From positions 186,001 through 250,000 of the forward strand of contig NZ_JAHXZL010000005.1 in the NCBI RefSeq assembly GCF_019429525.1: a stretch of DNA of 64,000 nucleotides, written 5' to 3'. Numbering within the stretch: the first letter of the stretch is position 1; the number at the start of each line of letters is the position of its first letter. The notes below the pieces were generated by a model. It saw only the letters and a list, made by a program, of their open reading frames with translations. It was not told the DNA's origin and did not search any database. A program made the translations under genes and the position numbers. This document shows positions 49,212 through 57,328 of the stretch, in pieces. This DNA comes from Sphingomonas folli. GTDB taxonomy: Bacteria > Pseudomonadota > Alphaproteobacteria > Sphingomonadales > Sphingomonadaceae.

Positions 49212-50843
49212 TTGGCGGACGGCATCTTCATCGGCGCGAACGCGGGCGGCGCGCACCCGCAATGGCTCCAGCTCGCGCGCGCCAACCGCCACGGGCTGAT
49301 CGCGGGCGCGACCGGCACCGGCAAGACCGTCACGCTCCAGGGCGTGGTCGAGGGCTTCTCGCGTGCCGGCGTCGCCTGCTTCGTCGCCGACGTGAAGGGC
49401 GATCTCTCCGGTCTCGCCCTGCCCGGCGCGGCGACCGCCAAGACCCACGCCGCCTTCGCCGCGCGCGCCGCCGAGATCGGGCTGACCGACTGGTCCTACG
49501 CCGCCTGCCCGGTGCAGTTCTGGGACCTGTTCGGCGAGCAGGGCCATCCCGTGCGCACCACGGTGAGCGAGATGGGGCCGCTGCTGCTCGCGCGGCTGAT
49601 GGGACTCAACGAGGTGCAGGAGGGCGTGCTGACGATCGCCTTCCAGCTCGCCGACGAGGAGCATCTGCTGCTGCTCGACCTCGACGACCTCCAGGCGGTG
49701 CTGGCGCACTGCGCCGAGCGCGCGCAGGAGCTGACCTCGCGCTGGGGCAACGTCTCCAAACAGTCCGTCGGCGCGATCCAGCGCTCGCTGCTCCAGCTGC
49801 GCAGCCAGGGCGCGACGCATTTCTTCGGCGAGCCCGCGCTCGAGTTGGGCGACCTGCTCGGCCACGACGACCAGGGCCAAGGCCTCGTCAACATACTCGC
49901 CGCCGACAAGCTGATGGCGGCGCCGCGGCTCTACTCGACCTTCCTGCTGTGGCTGCTGAGCGAGCTGTTCGAGCAGCTCCCCGAGGTGGGTGACCTCGAC
50001 AAGCCCAAGCTGTGCTTCTTCTTCGACGAGGCGCACCTGCTGTTCGACGACGCGCCCGACGCGCTGCTCGACAAGATCGAGCAGGTAGTACGGCTGATCC
50101 GCTCCAAGGGCGTGGGCGTCTATTTCATCACGCAGAACCCGATCGACGTGCCCGACAAGGTCGCGGGCCAGCTCGGCAACCGCGTGCAGCACAAGCTCAA
50201 CGCCTTCACGCCGCGCGATCAGAAAGCGGTGCAGGCGGCGGCGCAGACTTTCCGCGCCAATCCCGGGGTCGACGTCGCGGCGGCGATCACCGAGCTGAAG
50301 ACCGGCGAGGCGCTGGTATCGCTGCTCCAGGCCGACGGTTCGCCCAGCCCGGTCGAGCGCACGCTGGTGCGGCCGCCGTCGAGCCGCGTCGGCCCGGTGA
50401 CGCCTGAGGAGCGCAAGGTGCTGCTCTCCACCGACGCGATCGGCGACCGCTACGACATGCTGGTGGATCGCGAGTCGGCGGAGGAATTGCTCTCGGCCAA
50501 GACGCAGGAGGCCGCGGCCGCGCGCGCGGCGGCGGCCGCGCAGGACGAGGCCGGCAAGGCCGCCGCGCTCCAGGCCAAGGAGGAGGCGCGGCAGGCACGC
50601 GAGCGCGCCGCCGCGCAGCGCGAGGCCGAGCGCAGCCAGCGCGCCGCGGAGCGCGAGCGCGCCAACGACCCGTGGAACCGCGCGATGACCTCGGCGTCCC
50701 GCTCGGCCTCCTCGGCGCTGGGCCGGACGGTGGCGAACGAGGTGACCAAGGCGGTGCTTGGCGGCGGGCGGCGCGGCGGCGCCTCGGGCGGGCTGCTGGG
50801 CTCGGTGGTGCGCGGGGTGCTGGGGGGCTTGCTGCGGCGGTGA
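49212..50843 (+). CDS. HerA-like helicase/ATPase (DUF853, YjgR-like)
   Basis: A 543-residue P-loop ATPase starting with TTG (aggag lies 8 bases upstream). [20 protein letters not shown] precedes Walker [10 protein letters not shown] (about residues 32-40) and [15 protein letters not shown]. Walker B lies in [14 protein letters not shown], and an Arg/Gln sensor region in [20 protein letters not shown]. The C-terminal 120 residues are an Ala/Arg/Glu coiled coil ending in a Gly-rich segment ([17 protein letters not shown]). This is the layout of YjgR-type HerA relatives. The role is not settled; no NurA nuclease gene is beside it. Confidence 0.9.
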   Translation: MADGIFIGANAGGAHPQWLQLARANRHGLIAGATGTGKTVTLQGVVEGFSRAGVACFVADVKGDLSGLALPGAATAKTHAAFAARAAEIGLTDWSYAACPVQFWDLFGEQGHPVRTTVSEMGPLLLARLMGLNEVQEGVLTIAFQLADEEHLLLLDLDDLQAVLAHCAERAQELTSRWGNVSKQSVGAIQRSLLQLRSQGATHFFGEPALELGDLLGHDDQGQGLVNILAADKLMAAPRLYSTFLLWLLSELFEQLPEVGDLDKPKLCFFFDEAHLLFDDAPDALLDKIEQVVRLIRSKGVGVYFITQNPIDVPDKVAGQLGNRVQHKLNAFTPRDQKAVQAAAQTFRANPGVDVAAAITELKTGEALVSLLQADGSPSPVERTLVRPPSSRVGPVTPEERKVLLSTDAIGDRYDMLVDRESAEELLSAKTQEAAAARAAAAAQDEAGKAAALQAKEEARQARERAAAQREAERSQRAAERERANDPWNRAMTSASRSASSALGRTVANEVTKAVLGGGRRGGASGGLLGSVVRGVLGGLLRR

Positions 50844-50900
50844 TGTGGGGGCGGTGAGCGGGACGGCGGCGATGCCGGTACGTCCCATCAGGGCGCTTCC

Positions 50901-51042
50901 ACCCCGACGAACGCCGGGGTCCAGCAGGGAGACCTCGGTGACTGGTCCATCCGGTGCGAACCAGCGGGCGCTCCCGCGGACGCTGGAGCCCTGTGCCACG
51001 AGCGTCACGTCTCCGGGCCTGGGCTCCGGCGTTCGCCGGAGC
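50901..51042. repeat. Inverted pair of ccgg-rich repeat units
   Basis: accccgacgaacgccggggt (50901-50920) and gctccggcgttcgccggagc (51023-51042) face each other about 100 bp apart. The 342-bp gap between the HerA-like and phosphoribosyltransferase genes holds these units and no gene that I can support. Confidence 0.6.
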
Positions 51043-51185
51043 ACGGATCGATGGAGGTGGACCAGACCCTAGTGGCTCAGCCGACGGCCTCCTCCCCGGC
51101 GTTTGCCGTGGCGGCGCGCGCAGGGGGACGATGGGGCACGATCCACCCCCTCGCCCCCGTCGCGCATCGGCGCTACACGCCCGCG

Positions 51186-51701
51186 ATGCCGACCTACACC
51201 GCCGTCACCCACGCCGAGCTCGTCGCCGCCGTCCGGAAGCTGGCCGAGTCGCTCGCCGCTTCCGACTGGGCCCCGGCGCATCTCATCGGCATCGGCCGCG
51301 GCGGGCTGATCCCCGCGGTCTACCTCAGCCACGCCACCGGGCTGCCGATGCTGGCGGTCGACTATTCCTCGCAGTCGGAGGCGCTCGCCGCCGACGCGAT
51401 CGGGCGGCTGGCGGCGCGCACGCGCGCGGGCGAGCCGCTGCTGTTCGTCGACGATATCAACGACTCGGGTCGCACCATCGGCCACCTGCGCGCCATGCTC
51501 GCGCGCGCGGGCGCGGCGGCGGGCAGCGTCCGCTTCGCCACGCTGATCGACAATGTCGGCTCGGCGCAGCGGGTCGACTATGCCGCGCGCGTGATCGACC
51601 GCGCGGTGACGAAGGACTGGTTCGTCTTCCCCTGGGAGGCGATGGCGCCCGACAGCGCGATCGCCGCCGACGCCGCTGAGAGGCCAGAGCGGATCGCGTG
51701 A
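51186..51701 (+). CDS. Type I phosphoribosyltransferase
   Basis: A 171-residue PRTase. The start is at MPTYTAVTHAELVAAVRKLA, placed by family length; the frame opens further upstream through repeat DNA. The PRPP-binding loop is LLFVDDINDSGRTIGHLR. An N-terminal GIGRGGLIPAVYLSHATGLP holds the flexible region and the hood side. The C-terminal KDWFVFPWEAMA resembles xanthine or hypoxanthine-guanine PRTases. A purine-salvage role is likely; the exact base is not shown. Confidence 0.85.
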   Translation: MPTYTAVTHAELVAAVRKLAESLAASDWAPAHLIGIGRGGLIPAVYLSHATGLPMLAVDYSSQSEALAADAIGRLAARTRAGEPLLFVDDINDSGRTIGHLRAMLARAGAAAGSVRFATLIDNVGSAQRVDYAARVIDRAVTKDWFVFPWEAMAPDSAIAADAAERPERIA

Positions 51702-51757
51702 GGGCGGGTCGTCAAGGCGATGGTGGTCGAGCGCAGGCCTACGCCACGCGGACGGGG

Positions 51758-51893
51758 ATCCTCGCCGGCACGGGGAGGGGGACCAGCCACAGGCTGGTGG
51801 AGGGGGCTTTCCGCCAGCGCTGCGCTGCGTGGCGAACCCCCTCCACCACCGGCCTGCGGCCGGCGGTCCCCCTCCCCGCCGAGCGGGGAGGAT
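51758..51893. repeat. Long palindromic repeat, atcctcgccgg...ggggaggat (copy 2)
   Basis: A 136-bp unit of the same family as 39255-39387: the same opening (cggcacggggagggggacca), the same agccacaggctggtggag, a central cagcgctgcgctgcgtgg and the same closing ccccctccaccac. The inner stem differs (ggcctgcggccggc instead of tcgcttcgcgagcg), showing that arm sequences vary between copies while the frame is kept. Confidence 0.8.
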
Positions 51894-51905
51894 CTCCGGC
51901 GCCCC

Positions 51906-52862
51906 CTACTTCTTGATCAGCCCGATCTCGACCAGCCGCTCGTGGAGATAGCCGTTGGCGGTGATCGGCGTCGGATAGCGGTTCGGGTTCTCCGCGCTGA
52001 TCGTCTGCGGCAGCGTCTCGATCAGGAAGTCCGGCGCGGGATGCAGGAAGAAGGGCATCGAGTAGCGCGAGTGGCCGCGGCGCTCGGGCGGCGGGTTGAC
52101 GACGCGGTGCGTGGTCGAGGGCAGCACGTGGTTGGTCAGCCGCTGCAGCATGTCCCCCACGTTGACCACCATCGCGCCGGCGGGCGGCTTGATCGCGAGC
52201 CAGCGCCCGCTGTCGCGCTCGAGCAGCTCCAGCCCCGCCTCCTCGGCACCGAGCAGCAGCGTGATCAGGTTGATGTCCTCGTGCGCGCCGGCGCGCACGC
52301 CCTCGGCGTCGGCCGGGATCGGCGGGTAGTGGAGCAGGCGCAGCACCGAGTTGCCGTCTCTCACCGCCGGGTCGAACCAGTCCGGCGCGAGCCCGAGATG
52401 GCGCGCGATCGCCGAGAGCAGCCGGTCGCCGGCGCGGTCGAAGGCCTCGAACAGCGCGAGGAACGTGTCCTTGAATCCCGCGGGGCGCGCTGGCCAGACG
52501 TTGGCCGGCATATCCGCGGCATAGCGGTGCCCCGCCGGCAGCTCGCGGCCGACGTGCCAGAATTCCTTGAGGTCGACGTGCCGGGCGTCCTTGGCGATCT
52601 CGGTCTTGAACGGCGTGTAGCCGCGCGCACCGCCCGCGCCGGGGACGTGATAGCCGCGCTTCTCCTCCTCCGGCAGCGCGAACAGCGCGGCGGTCTCGCC
52701 CCAGGCGCGCTCGATCAGATCCTGCGGCACCCCGTGGTCGGCGACGATGGCGAAGCCGAACCGCTCGAAGGAGCCGCCCAGCGCGGCGGCGAAGCCGTCG
52801 GGGTCGCGCTCCTGGTCGGCGAGGCTGAGCGTGGGCACCGCGGCGGCGGGGGTATCGAGCAT
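51906..52862 (-). CDS. 2-oxoglutarate/Fe(II) oxygenase, isopenicillin-N-synthase type
   Basis: A 318-residue non-haem iron enzyme. The N-terminal DIOX_N-like part shows GGSFERFGFAIVADHGVPQDL and HVDLKEFWHVGREL. The iron site is AHEDINLITLLLG (His and Asp) with the distal His in STTHRVVNPP. RYSMPFFLHPAPD has the Arg-x-Ser pair that binds 2-oxoglutarate. Length matches the plant- and fungal-type oxygenases and their bacterial homologues. Substrate unknown. The gene is convergent with the phosphoribosyltransferase gene and divergent from the MFS gene. Confidence 0.9.
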   Translation of the reverse strand: MLDTPAAAVPTLSLADQERDPDGFAAALGGSFERFGFAIVADHGVPQDLIERAWGETAALFALPEEEKRGYHVPGAGGARGYTPFKTEIAKDARHVDLKEFWHVGRELPAGHRYAADMPANVWPARPAGFKDTFLALFEAFDRAGDRLLSAIARHLGLAPDWFDPAVRDGNSVLRLLHYPPIPADAEGVRAGAHEDINLITLLLGAEEAGLELLERDSGRWLAIKPPAGAMVVNVGDMLQRLTNHVLPSTTHRVVNPPPERRGHSRYSMPFFLHPAPDFLIETLPQTISAENPNRYPTPITANGYLHERLVEIGLIKK

Positions 52863-52970
52863 GACGTCGGTCCAATCGGTTGATGGAGGCCAGATAAACC
52901 TTCCCGTTCCGGGTTGCTACCCGCGCGCTTCGAGGTGACAGCGCGGCGCCCGCCACCTAAGGCGCGCGGC

Positions 52971-54209
52971 ATGTCGACGCCCGCCGCCCCGCCCCCCGCG
53001 TCGCCCGCCGCCGCGCCGCCGATCCCGCTGCCCGAGTTCGTCGCGCTGATCGCGGCGCTGATGGCGCTCACCGCGCTGGGGATCGACTCGATGCTGCCCG
53101 CGCTGCCGACGATCGGCGCCGCGCTGGGGGCGCCGGGCGCGAACGAGCGGCAATATGTCATCGGCGCCTTCCTGATCGCGTTCGGCGCGGGGCAGCTGCT
53201 CCACGGCCCGCTCGCCGATCGGTTCGGGCGGCGGCGCTCGCTGCTCGCCGCGCTGGCGGTCTACGCCGTGGCGAACGCGTTGTGCGCGCTGGCCGGCAGC
53301 TTCGCGCTGCTGCTCGCCGCGCGGGTCGTCGCGGGGCTGGCGATCGCGGCGGCGCGGGTGACGACGGTGGCGATCGTGCGCGACTGTTTCGAGGGGCGCG
53401 CGATGGCGCGGGTGATGTCGATGACCTTCATCGTCTTCATGATCGTCCCCGTGCTGGCGCCGGGCTTCGGCACGATCGTGCTGCTGTTCGGCGGCTGGCG
53501 CGACATCTTCTGGGCGGTGGGCGGCGCGACCCTGCTGGTGCTCGGCTGGTTCGCGCTCCGCATGCCCGAGACGCTCCACGCCGAGGACCGCCACCCCTTC
53601 TCGGTCGCGCGGCTCGCGGCGGGGTGGAAGCTGACGCTCAGCGACCGCTGGTCGCTCGGCTACACGCTCGCCGCGACCGCGCTGATGGGCGCGCTGTACG
53701 GCTATATCAACTCGATCCAGCAGGTGATGGCGGACGTGTTCGGGCGGCCGCGGCTGCTGCTGCTGATCTTCGCGACGACGGCGGGGACGATGGCGGTCGC
53801 CAATCTCGCCAACGCGCGGCTGGTCATGCGGGTCGGCACGCGCCGGCTCGGCCACGCCGCGGTGGTGACGCTGATCCTCGTCGCCGCGCTCCACCTTTTG
53901 CTGGCGCTGACCGGGCACGAGAGTTTGCTCGCCTTCGCCGTGTTGCAGGCGGTGGCGATGGGCTGCTTCGGCCTCTCCAGCTCGAACTTCTCGGCGATGG
54001 CGATGGAGAAGATGGGGCATATCGCGGGCACCGCCTCGAGCGTGCAGGGCTTCACCAGCGTCACCGTCGGCGCCGCGATCGGCGCGCTGATCGGCCAGCA
54101 CTTCGACGGCACGACGGTGCCGCTCAACGCCGGCTTCCTCTGCGCCGGCGTCATCGCGCTGGCGATCGTACTGGTGACCGAGCGCGGCCGATTGTTCGCC
54201 GCGCGCTGA
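52971..54209 (+). CDS. Bcr/CflA-type drug-resistance MFS transporter
   Basis: A 412-residue efflux permease with 12 predicted helices. The start is MSTPAAPPPASPAAAPPIPL. The family-specific first helix ALMALTALGIDSMLPALPTIGAALG and the motif-A loop LADRFGRRRSLLAALAVY are clear. AARVTTVAIVRDCFEG is motif C-like for the DHA1 group. It should export small drugs with proton antiport. No regulator is adjacent. The 5' gap contains only ordinary sequence. Confidence 0.92.
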   Translation: MSTPAAPPPASPAAAPPIPLPEFVALIAALMALTALGIDSMLPALPTIGAALGAPGANERQYVIGAFLIAFGAGQLLHGPLADRFGRRRSLLAALAVYAVANALCALAGSFALLLAARVVAGLAIAAARVTTVAIVRDCFEGRAMARVMSMTFIVFMIVPVLAPGFGTIVLLFGGWRDIFWAVGGATLLVLGWFALRMPETLHAEDRHPFSVARLAAGWKLTLSDRWSLGYTLAATALMGALYGYINSIQQVMADVFGRPRLLLLIFATTAGTMAVANLANARLVMRVGTRRLGHAAVVTLILVAALHLLLALTGHESLLAFAVLQAVAMGCFGLSSSNFSAMAMEKMGHIAGTASSVQGFTSVTVGAAIGALIGQHFDGTTVPLNAGFLCAGVIALAIVLVTERGRLFAAR

Positions 54210-54210
54210 C

Positions 54211-54236
54211 GGAACCGCGCGCCCTCGCCTGCCGTT
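54211..54236 (+). promoter_or_regulatory. EcfG-type general stress promoter
   Basis: GGAAC (54211-54215), a 17-bp spacer, then CGTT (54233-54236). This is the -35/-10 pattern of the alphaproteobacterial general stress sigma factor EcfG. It begins 1 bp after the MFS stop and sits 31 bp before the ATG of the acidic protein, on the correct strand. Confidence 0.72.
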
Positions 54237-54266
54237 CGTTGCGACAGCGTAGATGAGGAGATCGGC

Positions 54267-54605
54267 ATGGGCGGGCAGCATATCCACGGCCAGGGGCCAG
54301 GTGACGACGGCTATGACGAGGACGGCTACGACGAGAGCCAGCGCGCCGAGATCCTCGAGGCGACCCGCGACGGCCCGAGCGACGGCACGATCATCACCGA
54401 TCTCGACCCGGACACCGGCGAGGACGACGAGTCCGAGGACGAGGACGAGCTGGAGATGGTCGACGACGAGGTCGCCGAGCAGGACGGCGAGGCCGAACCC
54501 GACGCGGTCGACGTCGAGGAGGACGAGGTGCAGGAGGAGTTCGACGACGGCAGCGTCGACGACGACGAGCTCGACGACCGCGACGACATCGCGCTGAAGC
54601 CATGA
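54267..54605 (+). CDS. Highly acidic, likely disordered stress protein
   Basis: A 112-residue protein (MGGQHIHGQGPGDDGYDEDG at the start) made up largely of Asp and Glu from residue 50 on, with almost no hydrophobic core. gaggag precedes the ATG. It should be unfolded and soluble, with a very low pI. No domain is recognised. The EcfG-type promoter 31 bp upstream links it to the general stress response. Possible roles are a hydration or ion-buffering protein, or a nucleic-acid-mimic, but these are guesses. Its stop overlaps the next start (ATGA). Confidence 0.75.
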   Translation: MGGQHIHGQGPGDDGYDEDGYDESQRAEILEATRDGPSDGTIITDLDPDTGEDDESEDEDELEMVDDEVAEQDGEAEPDAVDVEEDEVQEEFDDGSVDDDELDDRDDIALKP

Positions 54606-54943
54606 TCGCGGTGCGCGGGGCGCGCGCGGGTGCGCGCTACGCCGGCCTGATCGCGGCACCGCTGCTGGGGACTGCCTGCGGCTCGCCGCAGCACGGCACC
54701 GCCGATGCCACGATCGTCCGCGCCGCGGCGCAGGCGCAGGCGAGCGTCGCGGCCTATGAGCGTGCCACCGTGCGACGGGGTGGACAATCATCACCGCGAT
54801 CGTCGTGCGCGGTGGCCGCGCGCGCGGTCAGCTTCCGCCCCGTCTTCCGCCCCGTCGCGTTGACGGAGGTCCCGGTGACGTCGCGATGGACGGAGAGGCG
54901 CGCACTCGTCGCCGTCTCCACCGCCGAGCCGTGCGCGGGGTGA
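54602..54943 (+). CDS. Possible lipoprotein overlapping the acidic gene
   Basis: A 113-codon frame whose ATG overlaps the previous stop by four bases (ATGA), which supports it as a real second gene. The N-terminus MIAVRGARAGARYAGLIAAP with LLGTACGS looks like a weak lipoprotein signal. The middle (ATIVRAAAQAQASVAAYERA) is helical. The last 50 residues look less protein-like (Arg/Ser-rich), so the true gene may be frame-shifted or decayed. No family is recognised. Confidence 0.35.
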   Translation: MIAVRGARAGARYAGLIAAPLLGTACGSPQHGTADATIVRAAAQAQASVAAYERATVRRGGQSSPRSSCAVAARAVSFRPVFRPVALTEVPVTSRWTERRALVAVSTAEPCAG

Positions 54944-54996
54944 CGCAGGCCCGCACGGCTTGACCGTATCGGCCGCGGGGTCCAGCGTCCGACGCG

Positions 54997-55506
54997 ATGC
55001 TGTCGCTGCTCCTCGCGCTCCAGGCCGTGCCCGGCGCCGCCCCGCCCGCCACCGCCCCGCCCGAGCGCATCTCGATCCTCGTGCCCGTCGCCGACCAGCG
55101 CTGCGCGCGCGGGCACGACGACGCCGAGGTGACCGTCTGCGCGGGGGCGCTGCCCGATCAGTCGCTGCCGCTCCCGGCCGAGGCGACGCCGCCGGGGCCG
55201 ACACCGATCAATCGCGATCTCACCGGTCTGGGTGCCCTTCACGCCGAGGCGTCGCCGTGCGCGACGATGCAGGGGGGGTGTACCACCGGGGTCAACCTCC
55301 TCGGCATCGGCACCGCGCTGGTGCGCGGCGTGCAGAAGCTGGTCGCGCCGGGGAGCTGCTGCGAGGAGCCGGGCGAGGCGACCGATCCCGGCCGGCTGGT
55401 GCGCGACGTCGCCGGCGCGTTCCGTGGCGGCGGCGGGTCGCCGAGGCGCGAGCGTGTAGCGATCGACCTCGACGAGCCGGACCTGACGGGTCGCGTTCGA
55501 CCGTGA
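54997..55506 (+). CDS. Exported Cys-containing protein of sphingomonad type
   Basis: A 169-residue protein with a leader (MLSLLLALQAVPGAAPPATA). The pattern is RCARGHDDAEVTVCAGALPDQSLPLPAEA, INRDLTGLGALHAE, then a Cys-rich part (SPCATMQGGCTTGVNLLG, GSCCEEPG). I recall similar proteins in many sphingomonads, labelled hypothetical. The Cys spacing suggests disulphides in the periplasm. No enzyme motif is visible. Confidence 0.65.
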   Translation: MLSLLLALQAVPGAAPPATAPPERISILVPVADQRCARGHDDAEVTVCAGALPDQSLPLPAEATPPGPTPINRDLTGLGALHAEASPCATMQGGCTTGVNLLGIGTALVRGVQKLVAPGSCCEEPGEATDPGRLVRDVAGAFRGGGGSPRRERVAIDLDEPDLTGRVRP

Positions 55507-55591
55507 TCGCCGCTGGCTCGACCCTCGGCGCATGCTGCCCTGCCGAGAGGAGGATCGCCGATGCTCGTGCAGGCGCGCGATCTCGCCGAGC

Positions 55592-56878
55592 TCAGTCGAG
55601 CAGGTGCATCCACATCGGCTCGCCGTGCAGGCTCTGCGAGCCGCGCAGCCGCTCCAGCGCGGCGGCGACGCAGCGCTCGGGCCCCTCGTGCGTGACGATC
55701 GCCACCAGCACGCTGCCGTCGGCGAGCGCACCGCGCTGGATCAGGCTCTCGATCGACACCCCCGCGTCGCGCATCGCCGCGGCGATCTCGGCGAGCACGC
55801 CGACGCGGTCCGCCACGGCGAAGCGGAGATAGGCCCGGCCGCGGCGCTCGCCGCTGGGCGCGGCGGCGGCCTCGGTCAGCGCGGCGGCGGGCATGGCGAA
55901 GGGCGGCCCGAACTCGCCCCGCGCGATGTCGATCAGGTCGGCCACCACCGCGCTGGCGGTCGGCCCCTCGCCCGCGCCGGCACCCTGGAACAGCAGCCGA
56001 CCGACGAAATTGCCCTCGGCCACCACCGCGTTGGTGGCGCCGGTGACGTGCGCGAGCGGGTGGTCGAAGCGCACCAGATGCGCGTGGACGCGCTGGAACA
56101 GCCCCGCGTTATCGGCCTCGGCGACGCCGACGAGGCGGACGCGATAGCCCAGCGCCGCGGCCTCGGCGATATCCGCGGCGAGCAGGTGGCGGATGCCGCT
56201 CGCGGCGACCTGCGCGAAGGCGGGTGCGGTGCCGAAGGCGAGGCTGGCGAGGATCGAGAGCTTGTGCGCGGCGTCGACGCCGTCGATGTCGAACGACGGG
56301 TCGGCCTCGGCATAGCCGAGCGCCTGCGCCTCGGCGAGCACGTCGGCGAAGTCGCGTCCCTCGGCCTCCATCTTGGAGAGGATGAAATTGCAGGTGCCGT
56401 TGAGGATGCCGTAGACGCGCGCGATCGCGTTGGCGGCGGCGCCCTCGCGCAGCCCCTTGATCACCGGGATGCCGCCGGCGACCGCCGCCTCGAACTTGAG
56501 CGCCGCGCCGCTCGCCTCGGCGGCCTGGGCCAGCTCGAGCCCGTGATGCGCGAGCATCGCCTTGTTGGCGGTGACGACATGGCGGCCCGTCGACAGCGCG
56601 CGGCGCGCGAGCGTGAGCGCCGGGCCGTCGGCGCCGCCGATCAGCTCGACCACCACGTCGGCCTCGGCCTCGGCCAGCGCGGCGGTGTCGTCGACCCAGG
56701 CGAAGCGCGACAGATCGACGCCGCGGTCCTTGCTACGGTCGCGCGCGGAGACCGCGACGACCTCGATCGGCCGCCCGGCGCGGCGCGCGATGAGCTCGCG
56801 GTTGGCGTCGAGCACGCGGATCACCCCGCCGCCGACCGTCCCCAGCCCCGCCAATGCCACCCGCAGCGCCTGCGCCAT
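55592..56878 (-). CDS. hom: Homoserine dehydrogenase
   Basis: A 428-residue enzyme reducing aspartate semialdehyde to homoserine for threonine and methionine synthesis. The start is MAQALRVALAGLGTVGGGVI, with caggaggcac just upstream. The NAD(P) fold GLGTVGGGVIRVL is followed by VVTANKAMLAHHG, the catalytic region VAGGIPVIKGLREG, GILNGTCNFILSKM and AEADPSFDIDGVDAAHKL. A C-terminal ACT domain (YLRFAVADRVGVLAEIAAAM) provides feedback control. The length is normal for the regulated form. Confidence 0.97.
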   Translation of the reverse strand: MAQALRVALAGLGTVGGGVIRVLDANRELIARRAGRPIEVVAVSARDRSKDRGVDLSRFAWVDDTAALAEAEADVVVELIGGADGPALTLARRALSTGRHVVTANKAMLAHHGLELAQAAEASGAALKFEAAVAGGIPVIKGLREGAAANAIARVYGILNGTCNFILSKMEAEGRDFADVLAEAQALGYAEADPSFDIDGVDAAHKLSILASLAFGTAPAFAQVAASGIRHLLAADIAEAAALGYRVRLVGVAEADNAGLFQRVHAHLVRFDHPLAHVTGATNAVVAEGNFVGRLLFQGAGAGEGPTASAVVADLIDIARGEFGPPFAMPAAALTEAAAAPSGERRGRAYLRFAVADRVGVLAEIAAAMRDAGVSIESLIQRGALADGSVLVAIVTHEGPERCVAAALERLRGSQSLHGEPMWMHLLD

Positions 56879-56989
56879 CCCCGTGCCTCCTGTTCGCCGG
56901 AGCGTGCTAGGCGGTCGGATGGCGGCTGTCGAGCAGGGCGGCCCCCGGCGGACGATTGCAGTTAACGCAACTCGGATTGGAAATATTGC

Positions 56990-57085
56990 ACTTGCGTCAT
57001 CCCGTGGTGCGATGCACAAAAGCCGTGCCTTTCAGGCATCCTCTCCTAAAAACTTTCCGGCCGGGCTCTGCCCGGCCTTTTTTTT
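56990..57085 (+). ncRNA. Candidate small RNA upstream of the OPT gene
   Basis: About 95 nt with three successive hairpins: gtgc-gat-gcac (57007-57017), tgcct-ttc-aggca (57026-57038) and a terminator (57059-57085). A single-stranded run tcctctcctaaaaactttcc lies before the terminator; cctctcc is complementary to Shine-Dalgarno sequences. An AT-rich patch (aaatatt at 56981-56987) suits a -10 box. The plan recalls the alphaproteobacterial suhB/ar14 RNAs, but the family link is by memory of layout only. There is no open frame in it. The 5' end is an estimate. Confidence 0.55.
57059..57085 (+). terminator. Classic intrinsic terminator
   Basis: ggccgggc-tct-gcccggcc forms a perfect 8-bp stem followed by eight T. 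It is the strongest intrinsic terminator in the window. No plus-strand protein gene ends here, which is the main reason to propose a small RNA upstream. Confidence 0.92.
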
Positions 57086-57328
57086 GGCCGTCGCCGCGGC
57101 TAGGGTCCGAGTCGCCGCAGTTCTTCGACAACAATAAGCGCGCGGGCAGGATGGATAGGATGCAGCCGGTCGGACCGGCGTGCGAGCGGAGGGGGCGGCG
57201 TGGGGCCGCCCCCTCCCGGGCGAGCGTGTCGGCCACGGCACGGGCCGGCCATCATCCGCCGCCTCGATCGACTCGATCGACCTGGTGCGGCTCTGTCATC
57301 GAGGCGCGGGCTGTGCCACGGTCGCGCG

